This document shows, one piece after another, positions 59,267 through 64,000 of a stretch of 64,000 nucleotides of DNA. Numbering within the stretch: the first letter of the stretch is position 1; the number at the start of each line of letters is the position of its first letter. Source of the stretch: Palsa-504 sp050011155 (GTDB lineage Bacteria; Actinomycetota; Actinomycetes; Streptosporangiales; Streptosporangiaceae); the NCBI GenBank assembly GCA_050011155.1, contig JBEKJP010000086.1, positions 36,790 through 100,789 of the forward strand. The letters run 5' to 3'. The notes below the pieces were generated by a model. It worked only from the letters and a program-made list of their open reading frames with translations. It was not told the DNA's origin and did no database searches. A program made the position numbers and the translations under genes.

Positions 59267-59319
59267 CCCGGGACATCCCTGGCAAGCTGGAGCTTCATCC
59301 GACAGGAAAGGACTACCCG

Positions 59320-60483
59320 GTGAGCACGGATTACGTTCCCTCGCGCGAAGACCGCTTCTCGTTCGGCATCTGGACGGTCGGCTGGCAGGGGGTCGACGTG
59401 TTCGGCTCCGCCGTGCGCCCGCCCATGCCCGCCGAGCGCGCCGTGTACAAGCTGGCCGAGCTCGGCGCGTACGGCATCAACTTCCACGACAACGACGTGT
59501 TCGCGTTCGAGGCCACCGAGGCCGAACGGGACGAGCGGATCGGCGCGCTGCGCAAGGCACTGGACCAGACCGGGGTGGTGGTGACCACGGCCACCACGAA
59601 CCTGTTCGGCCACCCGATGTTCAAGGACGGCGCGTTCACGGCCAACGAGCGCGAGATCCGCCGGTTCGCCTTGGCCAAGGTGATGCGGAACCTCGACCTG
59701 GCCGCCGGCCTGGGCGCGAAGACCTACGTGTTCTGGGGCGGCCGGGAGGGCGCGGAATCCGGGGCGGCCAAGGACATCAGGGCCGCGCTTGACCGGTACG
59801 CCGAGGGCCTGAACGTGCTGTGCGCGTACGTGCGCGAGCAGGGTTACGACATCAGGTTCGCGATCGAGCCCAAGCCGAACGAGCCGCGCGGGGACATCTT
59901 GCTCCCCACGGTAGGCCACGCGCTGGCCTTCATCGGCGGGCTGGCCGACCCGGACATGGTGGGCGTGAACCCGGAGATCGGGCACGAGGAGATGGCCGGG
60001 CTGAACTACGCGCACGGGATCGCCCAGGCGCTCTGGCACGGCAAGCTGTTCCACATCGACCTCAACGGCCAGCACGGCCCGCGCTTCGACCAGGACCTGC
60101 GGTTCGGCGCCGGGAACGTGCGCGGCGCGTTCTGGGTGGTGGACACGCTGGAAGCCGGCGGCTACGACGGACCGCGGCACTTCGACTACAAGCCGCCGCG
60201 TACCGAGGACGACGAGGGCGTGTGGGGCAGCGCGGCCGCGTGCATGCGGAACTACCTGATCCTGCGGGAGAAGGTGCAGGCATTCCGGGCCGACCCGGAG
60301 GTCGTCGAGGCGCTGCGCGCCTCCGGGGTGGACCAGCTCCGCACCCCCACGCTGGCCGACGGCGAGACCTGGCGCGACGTGCGCGAGGCCACCGCCGACA
60401 TCGACGCCCTGGCCCAGCGCGGCCTGGCCTACGAGCACCTCGACCAGCTCGCCCTAGAGCACCTCTACGGCGTGCGGCCCTAG
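59320..60483 (+). CDS. xylA: Xylose isomerase
   Basis: Interconverts D-xylose and D-xylulose (also glucose/fructose) with two Mg2+. The 387-residue enzyme is the streptomycete type. His in GINFHDNDVFAF, metal ligands Glu in FAIEPKPNEPRGD, Glu and His in NPEIGHEEMAG, Asp residues in HIDLNGQHGPRFDQDL and HFDYKPPR are all present. GGAAAGGA lies 8 nt before GTG 59320. The gene follows xylB by 53 bp in one operon. Confidence 0.96.
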   Translation: MSTDYVPSREDRFSFGIWTVGWQGVDVFGSAVRPPMPAERAVYKLAELGAYGINFHDNDVFAFEATEAERDERIGALRKALDQTGVVVTTATTNLFGHPMFKDGAFTANEREIRRFALAKVMRNLDLAAGLGAKTYVFWGGREGAESGAAKDIRAALDRYAEGLNVLCAYVREQGYDIRFAIEPKPNEPRGDILLPTVGHALAFIGGLADPDMVGVNPEIGHEEMAGLNYAHGIAQALWHGKLFHIDLNGQHGPRFDQDLRFGAGNVRGAFWVVDTLEAGGYDGPRHFDYKPPRTEDDEGVWGSAAACMRNYLILREKVQAFRADPEVVEALRASGVDQLRTPTLADGETWRDVREATADIDALAQRGLAYEHLDQLALEHLYGVRP

Positions 60484-60499
60484 GCCCGTCCTGGCGGGA

Positions 60500-60547
60500 T
60501 GAAACCCCGGATTCAGCGCGTTCCAGCGCGCTGAACCCGGGGTTTCA
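60500..60547 (+). terminator. Long hairpin after xylA
   Basis: Two stacked stems of 11 and 9 bp with one mismatch (60500-60520 with 60527-60547) and a 6-nt loop, beginning 17 bp after the xylA stop. Lacks a T-tract. The outer arm (GAACCCGGGGTTTCA) is closely similar to the hairpin after pfkA. Confidence 0.6.
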
Positions 60548-60595
60548 CTTCGCTGCCGCGGCCATGCCTCGCCTCACCTACCGGTTACAGCACCT

Positions 60596-60641
60596 ATGTG
60601 CCACCGGTGCTGCTCTAGGTGACCCCATGTGCCACCGGTGC
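60596..60641. repeat. 15-bp direct repeat between xylA and GH127
   Basis: ATGTGCCACCGGTGC occurs at 60596-60610 and 60627-60641, 31 bp apart, each with a CACCGGTG palindromic core. Possibly paired binding sites or a decayed duplication. Confidence 0.7.
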
Positions 60642-60762
60642 CGTCGAGCACCCACGCCCGGGCAACGCGGGCCGCCCAGGCCGCCCCACCGACACCCCAG
60701 CAATCACCAACCACAGCCGAAGTACGGCCCTCCCCCCTCCGGGGGGCCCAGGGGGCTTGGGG

Positions 60763-60806
60763 GGCGGGCAGCCCCCCATAAGGGGGGGTATGGGGGGCTG
60801 CCCGCC
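60763..60806. terminator. Perfect 16-bp G/C-tract hairpin
   Basis: GGCGGGCAGCCCCCCA (60763-60778) pairs exactly with 60791-60806; the 12-nt loop contains seven G. It sits 12 bp after the GH127 stop on the minus strand and may serve both converging transcripts. The flanking G-runs could alternatively form a G-quadruplex. Confidence 0.6.
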
Positions 60807-60817
60807 GGCCAACAGAG

Positions 60818-62923
60818 CTAACACACCCTCATCCAGACGCGCATGGCGTCGCCGTCGCGGTTGTCCCACTGGAAGTACGGGATGGCGATGGCCGTGACCG
60901 GGGTGCCGTCCGCGAGCTGGCCTTCCGCTGTGACCTCGATCGTCTGGCCGATGCCCGCCAGCGCGACGGGCCGCTCGCCGAGCACGCCGCCCGGCCGGAT
61001 GGCCAGGTCCTCCAGGCGCGCGCCGTCGAGCTGGTCGGCCTGCTCGAAGCAGTAGACGAGCGGGCCGCGCTCGATGGCGACACAGCCGCGCACCGCGTCC
61101 ACCCGCCGGTCCGGGTAGGTCCAGCGCGGCGTCATGTCCAGGTGCAGGGTCACCACGTCGCCTGGTGCCCAGGAGCGCTGAAGGAGATGGTAGCCAGGTG
61201 AGACCTGGGCCCGTTCGGAATCATCGTTTATGGTGATGCGGGCGGCGCCGCTCCAGGCCGGGATCCGCAGGGCCAGGCCCCGGGGACCCGCTTCGGCGGC
61301 GAGGACCCGCAGGTAGATGGCGCCGGACCAGGGGTAGTCGGTGCTGACCTCGAGGTCGAGCCCGGCCCCGGCGATGCGGGACCCGGTGTACTGGTGGACG
61401 TACAGCGTGCCGCCGTCCCCCGACTCGGTGGCGAGGTAGTGCTCGAGGGACCCGATGAAACGCATGATGTTCGGCGGGCAGCAGGCGCAACTGAACCAGG
61501 CGCGGCGCCGGCCGGGGTCGTCCTTCTCGAAGTGATCCTCGCGGCGCTGCAGCGGGTTCACGTAGAAGAACCGCTGCCCCTCGGTGGCGATCGCGGCGGC
61601 GAAGCCGTTGTAGAGCACGCGCTCCATGTGATCCGCGTACTTGGCGTCGCCGGTGGCGAGCAGGAGCCGCCAGCCCCACTGGATGCTGGCGATGGCGGCG
61701 CAGGTCTCGTTATAGGCGCGGTCCGGGGGGAGCTCGAACCGGTCGCCGAAGCCCTCGTCGGCGTGCCGGGACCCGTTGCCGCCGGTCAGGTAGGTCTTGG
61801 CCGCCACCATGTCGTCCCAGCGGCGGACCGAGGACTCCAGCAGCGCGCGGTCGCCGGTCTCGGCGGCGACATCCATCACCCCCGCCTCCAGGTACAGGGC
61901 CCGGACGACGTGGCCGACCTCGGTGTCCGAGGCGAGCACCGGCACGTGGTCCTGCAGGTACCGGTGGCCCATGCCGGAGTTCCCGGCCAGGCCCCGCCCG
62001 CGCTGGTCGACGAACTGCCTGGCCAGGTCGAGATAGGCGGCGGTGCCGGTCTCGCGGTAGAGTTCGGCCAGCGCGGTCTCGATGATCGGGTGCCCGTCCA
62101 GGCCGCGCTCGGTGCCGGCGAACTCGCGCACCAGGTGGTCGGCCAGGCGCACGGCGACGGCGAGCAGCCGGCCGTCGCCGGTGCCCCGCTGCATCGCCAC
62201 GGCCGCCTGGATCAGGTGGCCCGCGCAGTACATCTCGTGGCTCCAGGCCAGCCGGGTGTACCGCGGCTCGCCGCTGACCTGGAAGTAAGAGTTCAGGTAG
62301 CCGTCGGGGCGTTGCGCCTGCTCGAGCAGGGCGGTGGCCTCAGCGGCGAAGGAGGCCAGCTCGGGGCGCCGGCCGTGGGCCAGTTCCCAGCCGATGGCCT
62401 CCAGGGTCTTGTAGATGTCGGAGTCCATGAACACCGGGCCGCGGTAGCCGGTGCCGGGTAGCGGGTCGACCGGCCCGACCCCGACCGGCCGGTGGCCGCC
62501 CGCGGCACCGTAGCCGTCGGCCGCGCTGGTCGCCTCGCCTTCGGCGTCAGCTGACCCGGCGGCGCGGGCCGCCTGGATGGCCAGCCGCACGTTGTCGAGG
62601 TTCCCCGCGTCCTCGAGCTGGCGCAGCGCGAGCGGCAGGCTCGCGGTCAGGTTGCGCTGCTGCCAGTCGTGCAGCAGCCCGGCGGCGAGCCGGGCCCGGG
62701 TAACCGGCTGGTGCGAACCGGAGGCGGCGGTGGTGGGCGCGACGGGGCCGATTACGCTACCAGGAGAACTTTCGGAAGGCGCCTGGTCCTCCGGTGGTGC
62801 GGTCCTGACGCCGTTAGCGTGGTTGGCCTGGTCGGCGTGGTCAGCCGCGGGCATTACGGCAGGCGGCTGGTCGGCGCTGTTCACGTACGCGGCTCCATGG
62901 TCCAAGGAATAGCTTTTCCTCAT
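60818..62923 (-). CDS. GH127 beta-L-arabinofuranosidase-like protein
   Basis: A 701-residue glycoside hydrolase of family 127 (DUF1680). The zinc/catalytic residues known from the bifidobacterial enzyme are visible: Glu and Cys in RAYNETCAAIAS and the paired Cys in WFSCACCPPNIMRF. The (alpha/alpha)6 barrel holds HEMYCAGHLIQAAVA; a beta-sandwich follows. No signal peptide, so it acts on imported oligosaccharides. The N-terminal 75 residues are not conserved, so a later start is possible. Divergent from the LacI gene, with a 16-bp palindrome over its promoter. Confidence 0.88.
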   Translation of the reverse strand: MRKSYSLDHGAAYVNSADQPPAVMPAADHADQANHANGVRTAPPEDQAPSESSPGSVIGPVAPTTAASGSHQPVTRARLAAGLLHDWQQRNLTASLPLALRQLEDAGNLDNVRLAIQAARAAGSADAEGEATSAADGYGAAGGHRPVGVGPVDPLPGTGYRGPVFMDSDIYKTLEAIGWELAHGRRPELASFAAEATALLEQAQRPDGYLNSYFQVSGEPRYTRLAWSHEMYCAGHLIQAAVAMQRGTGDGRLLAVAVRLADHLVREFAGTERGLDGHPIIETALAELYRETGTAAYLDLARQFVDQRGRGLAGNSGMGHRYLQDHVPVLASDTEVGHVVRALYLEAGVMDVAAETGDRALLESSVRRWDDMVAAKTYLTGGNGSRHADEGFGDRFELPPDRAYNETCAAIASIQWGWRLLLATGDAKYADHMERVLYNGFAAAIATEGQRFFYVNPLQRREDHFEKDDPGRRRAWFSCACCPPNIMRFIGSLEHYLATESGDGGTLYVHQYTGSRIAGAGLDLEVSTDYPWSGAIYLRVLAAEAGPRGLALRIPAWSGAARITINDDSERAQVSPGYHLLQRSWAPGDVVTLHLDMTPRWTYPDRRVDAVRGCVAIERGPLVYCFEQADQLDGARLEDLAIRPGGVLGERPVALAGIGQTIEVTAEGQLADGTPVTAIAIPYFQWDNRDGDAMRVWMRVC

Positions 62924-62924
62924 C

Positions 62925-62940
62925 CCTACGGAATCGTAGG
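62925..62940. promoter_or_regulatory. Operator-like palindrome between GH127 and lacI
   Basis: CCTACG-GAAT-CGTAGG, a 6-bp inverted repeat 2 bp from the GH127 ATG, overlaps the minus-strand TACGAT box (62938-62933). It is the best candidate operator for the LacI regulator encoded 83 bp away. Confidence 0.5.
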
Positions 62941-62970
62941 CTAGAGGCTGGCCAGCGAGGCGTCAACAGT

Positions 62971-62992
62971 GCTGGCCCGATGCTGGCCCGAT
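62971..62992. repeat. 11-bp tandem duplication before lacI
   Basis: GCTGGCCCGAT occurs twice, exactly, immediately upstream of the lacI Shine-Dalgarno, with a partial third copy. Confidence 0.85.
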
Positions 62993-63006
62993 GCTGAGGA
63001 GCGCAG

Positions 63007-63999
63007 ATGAGGCGGGTGACCATCCGTGACGTGGCGGCGGAGGCCGGCGTGTCCATCGGCACCGCGTCCAAGGCGCTGAACGGTCAGGGCAAGCTGCGTG
63101 CCGAGACCAGGGAGCGCGTGGCCGAGGTGGCCCAGCGGCTCGGCTTCGCGCCCAACACGCTGGCCCAGGCCCTGCTCGCGGGGCGTTCGTTCACGGTGGG
63201 CCTGATCACCACGGACAGCTTCGGCCGGTTCAGCATCCCGGTCATGCTCGGCGCCGAGGACGCGCTCGGCACCGGCCAGGTCTCGGTGTTCATGTGCGAC
63301 ACCCGGGACGACCCGGAGCGCGAGCGGCGCTACGTCGAGATGCTGGCCGCCCGCCGGGTGGACGGCCTGATCGTCACCGGCCGCCGGATCGAGCCGCGCT
63401 CACCGGTGTCAGCCGGGCCCGGCATCCCGGTGGTGTACGCCATGACCCAGCCGATGGGCGAGGACGGCCCCGCGGTGCTGCCCGACGACGAGGGCGGCGG
63501 GCGCGCCGCCGCCGAGCACCTGCTGCGGGGCGGGCGGCGGCGGATCGGGCATATCACCGGGCCAGAACGGTTCCTGGGCGCGCGGATGCGCGCGGCCGGA
63601 TTCGGCGCCGCGCTCGCCGTGGCCGGGCTGCGGCCGCACGGCGGCGTGCGGTTCGGCGAGTGGAGCGAGCGCTGGGGCCGGGAGGCGGCCGCCGGGCTGC
63701 TCGCCGAGGAGCCGGGCACCGACGCTATCTTCTGCGGCAGCGATCAGATCGCCCGTGGCGTGGCCGACACGCTCCGCGCCGCCGGCCGGGCCATCCCCGG
63801 CGACGTCGCGCTGGTCGGCTTCGACAACTGGGAGCCCATGGCGCTCGGCGCCCAGCCCCCGCTGACCAGCGTGGACATGTGCCTGGAAGAGGTCGGCCGG
63901 GCGGCCGCCGGGCTGCTGCTCGCGGCCATCGCCGGCGACCCCGCGCGGGGCACCCGGCGGGTCCCCAGCCGCCTGGTCATACGCCAGTCAAGCCGCTGA
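63007..63999 (+). CDS. LacI family transcriptional regulator
   Basis: A 330-residue repressor. The helix-turn-helix VTIRDVAAEAGVSIGTASKA and hinge FAPNTLAQALLAGRSFTVGL lead into a periplasmic-binding-protein-like sensor domain ending with VALVGFDNWEPM and PPLTSVDMCLEEVGRAAAGL. The ligand is probably a pentose or arabinoside, given the divergent GH127 gene and the xyl genes nearby. GAGGAG lies 5 nt before ATG 63007. Confidence 0.93.
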   Translation: MRRVTIRDVAAEAGVSIGTASKALNGQGKLRAETRERVAEVAQRLGFAPNTLAQALLAGRSFTVGLITTDSFGRFSIPVMLGAEDALGTGQVSVFMCDTRDDPERERRYVEMLAARRVDGLIVTGRRIEPRSPVSAGPGIPVVYAMTQPMGEDGPAVLPDDEGGGRAAAEHLLRGGRRRIGHITGPERFLGARMRAAGFGAALAVAGLRPHGGVRFGEWSERWGREAAAGLLAEEPGTDAIFCGSDQIARGVADTLRAAGRAIPGDVALVGFDNWEPMALGAQPPLTSVDMCLEEVGRAAAGLLLAAIAGDPARGTRRVPSRLVIRQSSR

Positions 64000-64000
64000 C

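Larger units (their letters stand above)
60484..60817. other. 334-bp convergent intergenic region
   Basis: Between the convergent xylA and GH127 genes. It contains a long hairpin (60500-60547), a 15-bp direct repeat (60596-60610 and 60627-60641), a C-rich then G-rich tract (60729-60806) and a perfect 16-bp stem (60763-60806). No coding sequence or RNA gene was recognised. Confidence 0.75.

Noticed and set aside
60596..60641. Start of a CRISPR-like or attachment-site repeat
   Set aside because: Only two 15-bp copies, no regular spacers, and no integrase or cas gene in the window.

Overview
This 64 kb window is high-GC chromosomal DNA of a Gram-positive actinomycete, most likely of the Streptomyces/Streptosporangiales type; the genus cannot be settled from sequence alone. 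The signs are a diheme cytochrome c (QcrC) in a qcrCAB-ctaE operon, an Rv2175c-type DNA-binding protein beside a four-PASTA Ser/Thr kinase, PimB', AdoK, the PspA/PspAA/PspAB set, and very frequent leaderless starts. No rRNA, tRNA, CRISPR array, insertion sequence, integrase or phage gene was seen. Gene order follows a block conserved across actinobacteria (in M. tuberculosis roughly Rv2172c to Rv2204c), with some clade-specific insertions.

Layout. 1-2373 is the 3' part of an exported GH2 glycosidase, followed by a GNAT acetyltransferase, metF, the Rv2175c homologue, an FAD oxidoreductase and the PASTA kinase (to 7713). 7736-8944 is an aromatic-residue leader peptide, a terminator and a type I DAHP synthase: a complete transcription-attenuation unit and the most interesting item here. 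8959-13473 holds thiI, two paralogous small membrane proteins, a methyltransferase, a CGNR regulator and a DUF4262 protein. 13603-17534 holds a broken MFS gene and a padR-ABC exporter operon. 17751-28993 holds pfkA, plsC-like, lipase, two unknown proteins, ROK glucokinase, DUF5304, metallophosphoesterase, fadD, a small conserved protein, pimB' and an NlpC/P60 hydrolase. 29085-32632 holds a Cys-rich small protein, a DnaQ-like exonuclease, a RAM-domain protein, trpD and a pseudo-receiver.

32820-37172 is ctaE-qcrCAB, and 44565-49066 is ctaF-ctaD-ctaC, a TusA-like protein and a CtaG-like assembly factor. Between these two halves of the respiratory bc1-aa3 locus sit a MurJ-like flippase, two interlocked ABC exporters and a divergent NarL-type two-component system. 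49122-55629 holds two exported proteins, adoK, erpA, the pspAB-htpX-pspAA-pspA envelope-stress set and a DUF3043 protein. 55659-57546 holds an aldo/keto reductase, a small conserved protein and a HATPase. 57791-63999 is a pentose region: xylB-xylA, a GH127 beta-L-arabinofuranosidase and a divergent LacI regulator.

Recurring themes. At least 16 starts sit 6-7 nt after a TANNNT box, which fixes many start codons as leaderless. Short exact tandem duplications (9-21 bp units) occur at least eight times, one at the breakpoint of the MFS gene. Several convergent gene pairs overlap antisense because one partner has no stop codon until far inside the other.
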